Assembly: GCF_006715085.1 (NCBI RefSeq)
Contig: NZ_VFMM01000001.1
Coordinates: 2,356,001 to 2,420,000 of the forward strand
Source: Kribbella jejuensis
GTDB taxonomy: Bacteria; Actinomycetota; Actinomycetes; Propionibacteriales; Kribbellaceae
DNA: 64,000 nucleotides
Reading direction: 5' to 3'
Under the pieces are notes generated by a model. It searched no databases. It had not been told where the DNA came from and saw only the letters and a list, made by a program, of their open reading frames with translations. Positions 8,123 to 17,224 of the stretch are shown piece after piece (position 1 is the stretch's first letter; the number at the start of each line of letters is the position of its first letter). Made by a program: the position numbers and the translations under genes.

Positions 8123-8595
8123 TCGACATACGACCGATCGGCCCCGACGACTGGAAGGCGTGGCGCGAGCTGCGCCTGGCCGCGCTGCAGGAGGCCGCGT
8201 TCGCGTTCGGTTCGCAGTACGCGGACTGGGCCGACGCACCCGAGGAACGCTGGCGGCAGCGGCTGTCCGAACCCGGCGCGTACCAGGTGATCGCAAGCAT
8301 CGACGGCACGCCGGCCGGCATGGCCGGTGGATTCCCGCACGACAACGAGGCCGAGCTGGTCTCGATGTGGGTCGCCCCGGAAGGCCGCGGCAAGGGCGTC
8401 GGCAACGCCCTGATGCAGGCGATCGAGAACTGGGCCAGAACCATCGGCGTCACCGCGCTCAAGCTGTCAGTTGTCCCCGGCAACGACCCGGCGCACAACC
8501 TGTACCTGCGCCACGGGTACGTCGACACCGACGAGCTCGGCGATCTGATGCCCGACGGCGTACGGCGCGAACTCGTGATGCGCAAACCGCTCTAG
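8119..8595 (+). CDS. GNAT family N-acetyltransferase
   Basis: A 158-residue GCN5-type acetyltransferase. Motif A, the acetyl-CoA pyrophosphate loop, is VAPEGRGKGVGNALM (about residues 90-104), and motif B has NLYLRHGYVDT, typical of small-molecule or N-terminal acetyltransferases. The ATG overlaps the TGA of the channel gene (ATGA). It is the last gene of the three-gene operon, followed directly by an intrinsic terminator. The substrate is not visible. Confidence 0.9.
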   Translation: MIDIRPIGPDDWKAWRELRLAALQEAAFAFGSQYADWADAPEERWRQRLSEPGAYQVIASIDGTPAGMAGGFPHDNEAELVSMWVAPEGRGKGVGNALMQAIENWARTIGVTALKLSVVPGNDPAHNLYLRHGYVDTDELGDLMPDGVRRELVMRKPL

Positions 8596-8599
8596 CACA

Positions 8600-8633
8600 A
8601 AGGGCCCGCTTCCCCTCGGGGAAGCGGGCCCTT
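8600..8633. terminator. bidirectional intrinsic terminator
   Basis: A perfect stem of about 15 base pairs, AAGGGCCCGCTTCCC paired with its complement around CTCG. It lies between the convergent acetyltransferase and MFS genes. The arms end in AA and TT, so it can act in both directions, although no long T run follows. Confidence 0.85.
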
Positions 8634-8645
8634 CGAAGAGAGCAC

Positions 8646-10208
8646 TCAGCCGACGTGGACCGAGGTCTGCCCGTCGTTGGCCAGGTCCTTGTGCTTGATC
8701 GACAGACCGACCAGCGTGATCAACGCGGCACCCAGTGCCAGGAACGCCGACCAGATGAACGCCCGGGTGAAGCCGTGCGTCGTGGCGAGCGCCGTGAACT
8801 GGCCCTGCAACTGCTTGATCTGGTCGGGCGACTGCCCGGACTCGGCTGCCTTCTGCAGGCCCGGGGCCAGCTCGGCGAACTTGTCCTTGATCGCGTTGGT
8901 GGAGATCGTGCCCAGCAGCGCCAGGCCGATCGCACCACCGATCTGCTGCACGGTGTTCAGTACGGCCGAACCGACGCCGGAGTCCTCCGCCGCGACGCCA
9001 CTGACCGCGGTCAGCGTGAGCGGTACGAAGATCAGGCCCATCCCGAACGACAGCACCAGGATGTACGGCAGCAGATGCGTCCAGTACGTCGAATCCACCT
9101 GCAGCCGGCTGAACCCGAACATCCCGCCCGCGACGAACACGCCACCGACGCCGGCGATCCAGCGCGGATCCATCCGGGCCACCAGCGAGGACGCGACCTG
9201 GGCCGCGAGCACGATGCCGACGCTGAACGGCAGGAACGAGATACCGGTCTTCAGCGCGCTGTAGCCCATGATCGACTGCACGAAGATGCCCAGGAAGTAG
9301 AACATCGAGAACATCGCCGCGCCGACGATCAGCATCACGAAGAAGCTGACCCCGCGGGTCCGGTTCGCGAGGATCCGGAACGGCATCAGCGCGTGCCGGG
9401 ACCGGGCCTCGATGGCGAGGAAGATCCCGATCAGCGCCAGGCCGGCGATGATGAAGATCAGCGTCCAGGTGTCGCCCCAGCCGTTGGTGGCGGCGTGCGT
9501 CAGGCCGTACACCAGCGACGTGAGACCCGCCGTACCGGTGATCGCGCCGGGCAGGTCGAACTTGCCGGTCTGCCGCTCGGACTCACCGAGGAAACGGAAG
9601 GCCAGCACCGCGACCAGCAGGCCGATCGGGGTGTTGATGAAGAACGTCCAGCGCCAGGACGCCTCGGTCAGCGCGCCACCCAGGATCAGGCCGACGGCAG
9701 CACCGGCACCCGACATCGCGGCGTACACGCCCATCGCCCGGTTGCGCTCCTTGCCGGCCGGGAAGGTGGTGGTGATCAGGGCGAGCGCGTTCGGCGAGGC
9801 CGCCGCGGCCGCGAGACCCTGCAGGATCCGGCTGATCAGCAGCACGCTCTCGCTCTGCGCGATACCACCGACGAACGACGCCAGGCCGAACAGTACGACG
9901 CCGAACACGAAGACCTTGCGGCGGCCGACGATGTCGCCGATCCGGCCGCCGAGCAGCAGCAGACCGCCGAACGCCAGCGCGTAGGCGTTGACCACCCACG
10001 GCAGCGACGCGTCGCTGAAGCCCAGCGCGCCCTTGATGTGCGGCAGCGCGATGTTCACGATCGTGCCGTCCAGCACCACCATCAGCTGCGCCATGCAGAT
10101 CAGTGCGAGCGCGATACCGAGGTTGCGGTGGCCGTGCGCCGGGGCGTCGGCCGCGGTGTCGACCGGCCGTCCGTCCGGCGGATCGGCGTTGATGACTTCT
10201 TCGGACAT
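8646..10208 (-). CDS. MFS drug-efflux transporter, DHA2 (14-helix) family
   Basis: A 520-residue major facilitator of the QacA/EmrB branch. Helix 1 is followed by DGTIVNIALPHIKGALGFS, a DHA2 signature. Motif A is LGGRIGDIVGRRKVF and motif C is GAGAAVGLILGGAL. Fourteen hydrophobic helices fit the length. It would expel toxic organic compounds using the proton gradient. It lies 57 bases downstream of a TetR gene on the same strand, so the two form an operon governed by that repressor. The substrate is unknown. Confidence 0.92.
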   Translation of the reverse strand: MSEEVINADPPDGRPVDTAADAPAHGHRNLGIALALICMAQLMVVLDGTIVNIALPHIKGALGFSDASLPWVVNAYALAFGGLLLLGGRIGDIVGRRKVFVFGVVLFGLASFVGGIAQSESVLLISRILQGLAAAAASPNALALITTTFPAGKERNRAMGVYAAMSGAGAAVGLILGGALTEASWRWTFFINTPIGLLVAVLAFRFLGESERQTGKFDLPGAITGTAGLTSLVYGLTHAATNGWGDTWTLIFIIAGLALIGIFLAIEARSRHALMPFRILANRTRGVSFFVMLIVGAAMFSMFYFLGIFVQSIMGYSALKTGISFLPFSVGIVLAAQVASSLVARMDPRWIAGVGGVFVAGGMFGFSRLQVDSTYWTHLLPYILVLSFGMGLIFVPLTLTAVSGVAAEDSGVGSAVLNTVQQIGGAIGLALLGTISTNAIKDKFAELAPGLQKAAESGQSPDQIKQLQGQFTALATTHGFTRAFIWSAFLALGAALITLVGLSIKHKDLANDGQTSVHVG

Positions 10209-10265
10209 AGGAATTTCCCCTCTTGGCAGACTGTGCTACTTGGTGGCCGACCGGCCCCTCACCGG

Positions 10266-10868
10266 TCAGCTCGCCTGCGACCCCCGCGCCGCAGGCAGGA
10301 TCACGTTGTCGATCACTCGGAGGATCAGGTCGTCGGTGGGCTCGATGCCCAGGACGAACGCGTGGTAGATGATCACCGCGGGCAACGTCGTCGTGATCAG
10401 CTCGATGTCGACGTCGGGCGCGATCTCGCCACGCCTTACCGCCCGCTGGTAGACCTCGGTCACCAGGCCGAGCCGCGGCGCCAGGAACCGCTCCTGGACC
10501 GCCCGCTTCAACTCGGCATCGTGCTGCAGGGCGGTGAACAGACCGGCCATCACGGACATCGGCACCTCGTCCATGAAGCCGCCGTCGCCGCAGGACATCG
10601 CGATCAGGTCGCCGCGCAGGCTGCCGGTGTCGACCTGCTCCGGCATCGGGCAGCCCTTGGCCCGGCTGATCGCGTCCACGACCAGTTCGGCCTTGGTGGA
10701 CCAGCGCCGGTACAGCGTGGCCTTGCTGGCCTTCGCAGCGGTCGCCACCGCGTCCATCGTCAGCCGGTCGTAGCCGAGCTCGGCCACCACCGCGACGGTC
10801 GCGTCGAGGATCTCCTCCTCACGACCGCCTTCGACCCGGGGCCGCTGCCGTACTGTCTCCACATCCAT
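10266..10868 (-). CDS. TetR family repressor of the adjacent efflux gene
   Basis: A 200-residue TetR regulator. The HTH covers EEEILDATVAVVAELGYDRL through ASKATLYRRWSTKAELV. The C-terminal half matches the TetR_C domain common next to DHA2 pumps. The start is ATG 10868; a GTG one codon upstream is equally possible. A perfect palindrome, AACGAAAC-C-GTTTCGTT, lies 30 bases upstream. It probably represses itself and the MFS gene until a drug binds. Confidence 0.9.
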   Translation of the reverse strand: MDVETVRQRPRVEGGREEEILDATVAVVAELGYDRLTMDAVATAAKASKATLYRRWSTKAELVVDAISRAKGCPMPEQVDTGSLRGDLIAMSCGDGGFMDEVPMSVMAGLFTALQHDAELKRAVQERFLAPRLGLVTEVYQRAVRRGEIAPDVDIELITTTLPAVIIYHAFVLGIEPTDDLILRVIDNVILPAARGSQAS

Positions 10869-10897
10869 CACCCTGCGTAGCTACATCATCACGATAG

Positions 10898-10914
10898 AAC
10901 GAAACCGTTTCGTT
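10898..10914. promoter_or_regulatory. TetR-type operator before the efflux operon
   Basis: Arms AACGAAAC and GTTTCGTT are perfect complements around one C. The sequence resembles GAAACGNNNCGTTTC operators seen before many DHA2-linked TetR genes. It lies 30 bases from the start of the TetR gene, where it would cover the promoter. Confidence 0.65.
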
Positions 10915-10993
10915 TCATCCATCACTCTACGACTCATGTGAAGGGAGGCACAAAGGATTTATCGGGGATTATGCTCGTGGCATAGGTCACTCT

Positions 10994-11018
10994 CCGTACC
11001 AGTCGATCACTGGTACGG
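10994..11018 (-). terminator. hairpin after the ccs/res operon
   Basis: Perfect arms CCGTACCAGT and ACTGGTACGG around CGATC, starting 22 bases after the stop of the DUF4229 gene on the minus strand. No T run follows, so it may be a weak terminator or a 3' end stabiliser. The remaining 10915-11039 shows no gene. Confidence 0.55.
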
Positions 11019-11039
11019 CGTTTGGAGGCGGACTGCCTA

Positions 11040-11291
11040 CTAGTCGTCGTCCTCGGCGGAGCGGGCGCGCTCGAGGCGGGAGGAGATCTTCTGCGCACGG
11101 GTGTCGATCGTCCCGGCCAGCCGGTCGCGGGCGGCCCGCAGGACGAAGATCGACAGGATCGAGGACACCACCAGGGCCAGCAGCGCGATCGGCCAGATCG
11201 ACAGCCAGGTGTGCAGGACGACCCACAGCACACCCAGGCAGACGGCGAACAGAGCCGCCCGCAAGCCGGTGTAGATGCCGAACTCCTTCAT
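11040..11291 (-). CDS. DUF4229 small membrane protein
   Basis: An 83-residue protein with two membrane helices (about residues 8-28 and 30-52) followed by a charged tail, RDRLAGTIDTRAQKISSRLERARSAEDDD. This is the layout of DUF4229, a family typically found next to cytochrome c maturation genes in actinobacteria. Its ATG is one base from the stop of ccsB, so it is the last gene of the hemL-resA-ccdA-resB-ccsB operon. No function is known. Confidence 0.82.
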   Translation of the reverse strand: MKEFGIYTGLRAALFAVCLGVLWVVLHTWLSIWPIALLALVVSSILSIFVLRAARDRLAGTIDTRAQKISSRLERARSAEDDD

Positions 11292-11292
11292 C

Positions 11293-12345
11293 TCACACCC
11301 CAGCGTAGGAGTGCATGCCGGAGACCAACAGGTTCACGCCGACGAAGTTGAACAGGAACACGAACCAGCCGACGATCGCGATCGTCGCGGCCCGGCGGCC
11401 CCGCCAGCCGGCGGTCGCCCGCGCATGCAGGTAGGCGGCGTACACCACCCAGGTCACCAGCGACCAGACCTCCTTGGGGTCCCAGCCCCAGTACCGGCCC
11501 CAGGCGTACTCCGCCCAGATCGGACCGGCCACGAGGACGGCGAAGGTCCACAGCGGGAACGAGAACGCCAGCACCTTGTACGCCGTACCGTCCATCGACT
11601 CGGCACTGGGCAGCCGGCGCAGCGCCGGGGACATCGTGCCGCCGTCGAGGACCTTCCGCTCGGCGCGGGCCTTCAGCAGGTACAGCACCGAGATCAGGCC
11701 GCCGACCGTGAACCCGCCGCCGGAGGTCGCGGCCGCGGACACGTGCAGGACCAGCCAGTACGAGTGCAGGGCCGGCACGAGCGGGCCGGCCGGCGTGTAG
11801 AGCGCCAGCGACGCGAGACCGAGAACGCTCGCGATCACCAGCGTGACGCCGAGGCCGAGCCACTGCAGCTTGTACCGCTGGACGAAGATCAGGTAGACGA
11901 TCGCGACCGCGAGCGACGCCGTGATCGAGAACTCGTACATGTTGCCCCACGGCACCCGGCCGGCCGCGAGACCGCGGGTGACCACGCCGCCGAGGTGGAA
12001 CACGAAGCCCATCCAGGTCAGCAACAACCCGATCCGGCTCGCCGCATCCAGCCGCTCCGTGACGGCGCCTTCGGCGCCGGAGACGGAGGAGGTTGAGGGG
12101 CCGGCCGCTGCGCTCCCAGCGCCGGAGCCGGCTGCGCCGGAGCTCGCCGCGTCCGCGGCTGCGGTGCCGGCGACGGAGCCGACCAGGACCTGAGCTTCCT
12201 CCCGCTCCGCAGGAGCGGCCTTTCGTGCGACGGTTGCTCGGCCGAGGGCCCACTCCATCGCGTGCGAAACCATCGCCAGGGCGTAGACCACGGTGGCGGT
12301 GGGGATCAGCAGGTTGGAGACGTGTGCGTAGGTCTCCGGGCTCAT
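11293..12345 (-). CDS. ccsB: cytochrome c biogenesis protein CcsB (heme handling, system II)
   Basis: A 350-residue polytopic membrane protein. The tryptophan-rich WWD-type segment WGRYWGWDPKEVWSLVTW (about residues 277-294) and conserved histidines in the helices identify the heme-handling subunit of system II. With ResB it moves heme across the membrane and ligates it to apocytochrome c. An Ala/Gly/Ser-rich loop (about residues 55-95) is less conserved. Its ATG overlaps the resB stop (ATGA). Confidence 0.95.
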   Translation of the reverse strand: MSPETYAHVSNLLIPTATVVYALAMVSHAMEWALGRATVARKAAPAEREEAQVLVGSVAGTAAADAASSGAAGSGAGSAAAGPSTSSVSGAEGAVTERLDAASRIGLLLTWMGFVFHLGGVVTRGLAAGRVPWGNMYEFSITASLAVAIVYLIFVQRYKLQWLGLGVTLVIASVLGLASLALYTPAGPLVPALHSYWLVLHVSAAATSGGGFTVGGLISVLYLLKARAERKVLDGGTMSPALRRLPSAESMDGTAYKVLAFSFPLWTFAVLVAGPIWAEYAWGRYWGWDPKEVWSLVTWVVYAAYLHARATAGWRGRRAATIAIVGWFVFLFNFVGVNLLVSGMHSYAGV

Positions 12346-13928
12346 GGCTGCTCCTGGGTATTCGAGCTGGCGGGTCTAAGACTCTTGGTGATCGCCTGGA
12401 TCTCGTCGCCGAGGCCGCGCTCGGGGCCGCGGTCCAGACCGGCGACCTCGACAACGGTACGCCCGTCCTGTTCCCGGACCCGCACCCAGGTACGGCGCGG
12501 ATGCACGAACAGCGAGCCCATCAGCCCGAGGATCGCCAGCAGGACGCCGGCCAGCGCGAGGTTCGTACCGGGTGTGTGGCTGACCTGCAGCTTCACCCAG
12601 CGGCTGTAGCCGTCGAACGTGATCGACCCGGCCTTGTCCGGCAGCGCGATGCTCTGCCCCGGCGCGAGCTGGAACCGCCACTTGTCGCCGTCCTTGGTGA
12701 ACTGCGTCAGCTTGGTCTTGTCCAGCTGGTACACGGACTCGGGCTGCCCGGTCTCGGGCTGCGGACGGCCGTAGTACCCGGTCATCACCAGCGCGGGGTT
12801 CAGGTCGTCGGGGAACACCGACACCGGCCCCTGCTGGCCGATCACCGCGGTCGGCAGGAAGAACCCCTCGAAACCGAGCGTCAGCGGCCGCGCGTCCGGT
12901 GCCTTGATCACGCCGAACGACGAGAAGTTGCTGTCCTGCGGCAGGAACGGGGCGGGACCGGAGAACGCCACGTTGCCCTGCCCGTCGCGGACCGTCACCC
13001 GCGGCGCGTAGCCGTGGCCGATCAGGTAGACGCTGCTGCCGTCGACCTTCAGCGGGTGGTTGACCTGCAGCAGGTACGGCTTCTCGGGCGCGTCCGGCGT
13101 CTCCTGGTACGTCAACTGCGCCTTGAACTCGCGCGCCGCACCCTTCTGCGGGCCGTCCTGCTGGAACTTCACCTGGAAGTCCTTGACGGTCAGCGAGAAC
13201 GGTGGCAGGTCGTCGTCGCCGCTGAACGCGCGGCCCGGCGTGAAGTCGTCGTACTGCGCGACCGAGTTCGAGAAACCGTTGCCGACGACAACCAATACCG
13301 AGCCGCGATAGCCGAACAGCGAGCCCCAGGCGACCCCGATCAGCGCGAGGATCAGCGAGAAGTGGAACAGCAGGTTGCCCGCCTCGCGCAGGTAACCACG
13401 CTCGGCCGCGACGGCTCCGTCGTACGACTGCACGCGGAACCGGCGGCGCTTGAGCTCGCGGGTCGCGACCTCCAGTACGTCGCCGGCCTCGTCGACCTCG
13501 AAGCGCTCGTACCCGGGCAGCCGGTTGAGGTTGCGCGGCGGCTTCGGCGGCCGGGACCGCAACGCCTTGAAGTACACCGACAGCCTGGGTACGACGCAGC
13601 CGATCAGCGAGATGAACAGCAGCAGATAGATCGCCGAGAACCACGCCGACTTGTAGACGTCGAACAGCCCGAGCTTGTCGTACAGCGGGCCGAGCTTCGG
13701 GTGCGCGGTGAGGAAGTCCGAGACCTTGATCGGGTCGATCGACGTCTGCGGGATGAGCGAGCCGGGCACCGCACCGAGCGCGAGCAGGAACAGCAGCACC
13801 AGCGCGGTCTTCATCGAGGTGAGCTGCCGCCAGGTCCAGCGCAGCCAGCCGACCAGGCCGAGCGCCGGCGGCGGCTCGTTGCCGGAGTTGCCGGTCAGTG
13901 CGGTGATGTGGTCCTTGATATCGGTCAT
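12342..13928 (-). CDS. resB: cytochrome c biogenesis protein ResB
   Basis: A 528-residue Ccs1/ResB protein. It has the start GWLRWTWRQLTSMKTALVLLFLLALG, split here as a helix after a conserved RxxTSMKTA turn, then PGSLIPQ, a second helix (YLLLFISLIGCVVPR), a third helix (LLFHFSLILALIGVAWG) and a large exported domain before the last helix (LALAGVLLAILGLMGSLF). It partners CcsB in cytochrome c heme ligation. It lies one base after ccdA and overlaps ccsB. Confidence 0.94.
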   Translation of the reverse strand: MTDIKDHITALTGNSGNEPPPALGLVGWLRWTWRQLTSMKTALVLLFLLALGAVPGSLIPQTSIDPIKVSDFLTAHPKLGPLYDKLGLFDVYKSAWFSAIYLLLFISLIGCVVPRLSVYFKALRSRPPKPPRNLNRLPGYERFEVDEAGDVLEVATRELKRRRFRVQSYDGAVAAERGYLREAGNLLFHFSLILALIGVAWGSLFGYRGSVLVVVGNGFSNSVAQYDDFTPGRAFSGDDDLPPFSLTVKDFQVKFQQDGPQKGAAREFKAQLTYQETPDAPEKPYLLQVNHPLKVDGSSVYLIGHGYAPRVTVRDGQGNVAFSGPAPFLPQDSNFSSFGVIKAPDARPLTLGFEGFFLPTAVIGQQGPVSVFPDDLNPALVMTGYYGRPQPETGQPESVYQLDKTKLTQFTKDGDKWRFQLAPGQSIALPDKAGSITFDGYSRWVKLQVSHTPGTNLALAGVLLAILGLMGSLFVHPRRTWVRVREQDGRTVVEVAGLDRGPERGLGDEIQAITKSLRPASSNTQEQP

Positions 13929-13929
13929 C

Positions 13930-14673
13930 TCAGACCGCCGATCCGAAGTTGGCGACCCACTGCCGAAGGTCCGCGGTCATCGAGTCCCACACTCCTGTCA
14001 GCAGCAGCAGTCCCACCGCGATCATCAGTACGCCGCCGATCCGGATCACCAGCAGCTGGTGCTTGCGGACCCACGCCACCGCACCCAGCATCCGCCGGAA
14101 CGCCAGCGCCGCGACGATGAACGGAATCCCCAGCCCGAGGCTGAACACCAGCGCCAAGGTGGCGCCGCGCGCCGTACTGCCCTGCGTGGTGGCCAGCGTC
14201 ATCACGGTCCCGAGCGTCGGCCCGATACAGGGCGTCCACCCGAATCCGAACAGTACGCCGAGCAGCGGCGCGGCCGCGATCCCGACCGCCGGCACCCGGT
14301 GCACGCGCAGGTCGCGCTGCATGAACCCGAACCCGCCGAGGAACACGATGCCGAGGACGACGGTGAGTCCGCCGAGCACCCGGGTGATCGCCGTCTGGTG
14401 GTCGATCAGCAGGTTACCGGCGGTGCCGAACAGTACGCCGGTGAGGATGAACACCGTCGAGAACCCGGCGACGAACAACGCCGTACCGGCGAGCATCCGG
14501 CCCCGCTTCTCGGAGCCGAGCTCGGCCGCGGACAGGCCGGTGACGTACGACAGGTAGCCGGGCAGCAGTGGTACGACGCATGGCGAGAAGAACGAGATCG
14601 CACCGGCGAGCACTGCGATCGGCAGCGCTACCAGCATCGAGCCCGTCATCGACGAGGCGAACCACTGTCCCAT
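13930..14673 (-). CDS. ccdA: thiol-disulfide electron carrier CcdA
   Basis: A 247-residue, six-helix CcdA/DsbD-beta protein. The first redox cysteine is in SFFSPCVVPLLPGYLSYV (C34 or so) and the second in GFGWTPCIGPTLG. It passes electrons from cytosolic thioredoxin across the membrane to ResA, keeping apocytochrome c cysteines reduced. It sits four bases after resA and one base before resB. Confidence 0.95.
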   Translation of the reverse strand: MGQWFASSMTGSMLVALPIAVLAGAISFFSPCVVPLLPGYLSYVTGLSAAELGSEKRGRMLAGTALFVAGFSTVFILTGVLFGTAGNLLIDHQTAITRVLGGLTVVLGIVFLGGFGFMQRDLRVHRVPAVGIAAAPLLGVLFGFGWTPCIGPTLGTVMTLATTQGSTARGATLALVFSLGLGIPFIVAALAFRRMLGAVAWVRKHQLLVIRIGGVLMIAVGLLLLTGVWDSMTADLRQWVANFGSAV

Positions 14674-14677
14674 CAGC

Positions 14678-15241
14678 TCAACCGGCGTCCTTCACCATAC
14701 CGAGCAAGGTCTGCTTGGTCACTTCACCGACGACCCGGCCGGCGACCTTGCCGGTCTTGTCGATCACCAGCGTGGTCGGGATCGCCGCCGGCGAGATCTG
14801 CCCGCGGAACCGCAGCAGCGCCTTGCCGTTCGGGTCGTAGACGTTCGGGTACGGCACCCCGAACTCCTGCACGAACTTCTTCGCCTGTGCCTGATCGAGG
14901 TCGCGCGTGTTCAACCCGACGAACTGCACCGACGGCCCGAGCTCCTTGGCAGCTGCGACCAGGTCAGGTGCTTCCTTTCGGCACGGAGGACACCAAGAGC
15001 CCCACACGTTCAGCACGACAACTTGACCGCGATGGTCCGACAGCGTCCAGGTCTTGCCGTCGAGGGTCTTGCCGGTCAGCTCGGGCGCTGCCTTGCGGTC
15101 GGCGGCCCCGAACACCGACACGTTGCCGTTACCGCTGACGAAACCGGCCTGGCCCTGCCGGCTCTGCGCCGCCTGCTGCCCCGAAGAGCAGGCGGTCACC
15201 GCCAGCAGCACACCGGCGGTCAACAGCACGACGCGTCGCAT
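14678..15241 (-). CDS. resA: exported thioredoxin-like lipoprotein ResA/TlpA
   Basis: A 187-residue protein with a lipobox ending at Cys18 (LLAVTAC). The thioredoxin fold has the active site GSWCPPCRKEAP. It is predicted to reduce the CXXCH motif of apocytochrome c outside the membrane, using electrons from CcdA. The ATG overlaps the stop of the phosphatase gene (ATGA). The family also includes general TlpA reductases, but the operon points to cytochrome c. Confidence 0.93.
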   Translation of the reverse strand: MRRVVLLTAGVLLAVTACSSGQQAAQSRQGQAGFVSGNGNVSVFGAADRKAAPELTGKTLDGKTWTLSDHRGQVVVLNVWGSWCPPCRKEAPDLVAAAKELGPSVQFVGLNTRDLDQAQAKKFVQEFGVPYPNVYDPNGKALLRFRGQISPAAIPTTLVIDKTGKVAGRVVGEVTKQTLLGMVKDAG

Positions 15242-15891
15242 CAGGCGCCCCCGACGAACTTCTTCGGGTGCTTCACCGGCAACAGGTCCTTCGCCGGTTC
15301 GGAATACCCGACGGAGACGATCTGGTCACCGTGGAAGCTGAACGACGTGAGGCTGGCGAGGCTGCACTGGCGCTTGCGCGGGTCGTGCGCCAGCCGCCGG
15401 CCCTCGATCGCGGACCGGACGATCCAGATCGGCAGCTGGTGCGAGACGATCAGTGCCTCGTGCCCGGCGGCCTTCTGCCGGGCGGTTTCCATCGCGTCGC
15501 GCATCCGGCGCACCAGTTGCTGGTACGGCTCGCCCCAGGACGGCTTCAGCGGGTTCCGCAGCAGCCACCAAGCGCTCGGGTTCCGCAGGGCGCCGTCGCC
15601 GACACCGAACTTCTTGCCCTCGAACAGGTTCGCGGCCTCGATCACCCGCTCGTCGATGTCCGGGGTCAGCCCGAACACCTTGGCGATCGGCTCCATCGTC
15701 TCCTGGGCGCGCTCCAGCGGCGAGCTGACCAGGTGCACGATGTCGCGGCCCTTGACGTGCTCGGCGACCCGCTCGGCCATCTGCCGGCCGAGCTCGGACA
15801 GATGGAAGTCGGGGATCCGGCCGTAGAGCACTCCGGTCGGGTTGTGCACCTCGCCGTGGCGCATCAGGTGCACGACCGTCGTTTCGGTCAC
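15241..15891 (-). CDS. histidine phosphatase family protein
   Basis: A 216-residue phosphoglycerate-mutase-like phosphatase. The catalytic RHG is in VVHLMRHGEVHNPTGVLYG near the N terminus, and the second His in EALIVSHQLPIWI. The gene lies between hemL and resA, as in other actinobacteria (the Rv0525 position). The substrate is unknown. GTG 15891 was chosen for the GAAGGGAC site upstream and because it starts at the conserved strand; longer frames run into the hemL end. Confidence 0.9.
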   Translation of the reverse strand: MTETTVVHLMRHGEVHNPTGVLYGRIPDFHLSELGRQMAERVAEHVKGRDIVHLVSSPLERAQETMEPIAKVFGLTPDIDERVIEAANLFEGKKFGVGDGALRNPSAWWLLRNPLKPSWGEPYQQLVRRMRDAMETARQKAAGHEALIVSHQLPIWIVRSAIEGRRLAHDPRKRQCSLASLTSFSFHGDQIVSVGYSEPAKDLLPVKHPKKFVGGA

Positions 15892-15901
15892 CGCTGTCCC
15901 T

Positions 15902-17224
15902 TCAGTTCTGTACTGCGGCTGCCGCGCGGGCCGCCGGTACGAGGGCCGACTCCAGCGAAGCCAGCGCGTCGTCGTCGATCGCCGCACTCACGAACCAGGC
16001 CTCGAACGCGCTCGGCGGCAGGTAGACGCCGGCGTCCAGCATGGCATGGAAGAACGCCGTGAACCGGGGCAGCACCTGGGCGTTCGCCTGGGTGAAGTCC
16101 CGGATCTCGGCAGGTCCCTCCGAGGAGTCCACGAAGAAGACGCTGAAGAGGTTCCCGGCCGCGGAGATGACGTGCGGCACACCTTCCTTGTCCAGCGCGG
16201 TCGACACCAGCCGCTGGATGGTCAGCGAGGTCTCGTCGAGCTTCGCGTACACCTCGTCGGTGGCCAGCCGGAGCGTGGTCAGGCCGGCGGTGGTCGCGAT
16301 CGGGTTACCGGACAACGTCCCGGCCTGGTAGACCGAGCCCTCGGGCGCCAGGTACGCCATCACGTCGGCGCGGCCGCCGAACGCCGCGGCCGGGAAGCCG
16401 CCACCCATCACCTTGCCGAACGTCATCAGGTCCGGCTGGACGCCGTCGACGCCGTACCAACCGGACTTGGTGATCCGGAAACCGGTCATCACCTCGTCGG
16501 AGATGAACAGGGCACCGTTCTCCTTGCAGATCCGGGCGAGGAACGCGTTGAAGTTGTCCCGCGGCGGGACTACGCCCATATTGCCCGGCGACGCCTCGGT
16601 GATGACGGCCGCGAGCTGGTCGCCGTACTCCGCGAACGCTGCCGCCACGGCTTGCTGATCGTTGTACGGCAGCACGATCGTGTCCGCGGTGGTCGCCTCG
16701 GTGACGCCCGGCGTCCCCGGGATGCCCAGCGTCAGTACGCCGGAACCGGCCTGCGCGAGCAGTGCGTCCACGTGGCCGTGGTAACAGCCGGCGAACTTGA
16801 TGATCTTGTTCCGGCCGGTGAACCCGCGGGCCAGCCGGAGCGCGGACATCGTCGCCTCGGTCCCGGACGAGACCAGCCGGACCTTGTCCACCGGCGTCCG
16901 CGCGACGATCTCCTCGCCGAGCAGCACCTCGGTCTCGGTCGGCGTGCCGTACGACGTACCGCGGGCGACGGCGGCCTGGACCGCGGCGATCACCTCGGGG
17001 TGCGCGTGGCCGAGCAGCAGCGGGCCCCACGAGCTGACCAGGTCGAGATAGCGGTTGCCGTCGACGTCGGTCATGTGACATCCGTCACCGGAGGCCATGA
17101 AACGCGGTACGCCGCCCACCGCGCGGAACGCCCGTACGGGAGAGTTGACCCCGCCCGGGGTGACAGCGGTGGCCCTCTGGAAGAGCCTGGCGGACTGTTC
17201 TGAGTTGTCGGGCACGGCGGCCAT
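15902..17224 (-). CDS. hemL: glutamate-1-semialdehyde 2,1-aminomutase
   Basis: A 440-residue class III PLP aminotransferase that converts glutamate-1-semialdehyde into 5-aminolevulinate, the step after HemA in heme synthesis. The N terminus has [12 protein letters not shown], and the PLP lysine is in [18 protein letters not shown] near residue 270. The ATG at 17224 begins the family match; upstream in-frame codons are low-complexity. It heads the minus-strand hemL to DUF4229 operon and is divergent from the lytic transglycosylase. Confidence 0.96.
   Translation of the reverse strand: MAAVPDNSEQSARLFQRATAVTPGGVNSPVRAFRAVGGVPRFMASGDGCHMTDVDGNRYLDLVSSWGPLLLGHAHPEVIAAVQAAVARGTSYGTPTETEVLLGEEIVARTPVDKVRLVSSGTEATMSALRLARGFTGRNKIIKFAGCYHGHVDALLAQAGSGVLTLGIPGTPGVTEATTADTIVLPYNDQQAVAAAFAEYGDQLAAVITEASPGNMGVVPPRDNFNAFLARICKENGALFISDEVMTGFRITKSGWYGVDGVQPDLMTFGKVMGGGFPAAAFGGRADVMAYLAPEGSVYQAGTLSGNPIATTAGLTTLRLATDEVYAKLDETSLTIQRLVSTALDKEGVPHVISAAGNLFSVFFVDSSEGPAEIRDFTQANAQVLPRFTAFFHAMLDAGVYLPPSAFEAWFVSAAIDDDALASLESALVPAARAAAAVQN

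Noticed and set aside
8160-10880. A 906-codon plus-strand frame opposite the MFS and TetR genes
   Set aside because: Its translation is Arg/Gln/Asp-rich low-complexity sequence, the typical shadow of a high-GC gene on the other strand.
12093-14120. A 675-codon plus-strand frame opposite resB
   Set aside because: It is the antisense of a well-identified membrane protein gene and has no family similarity.
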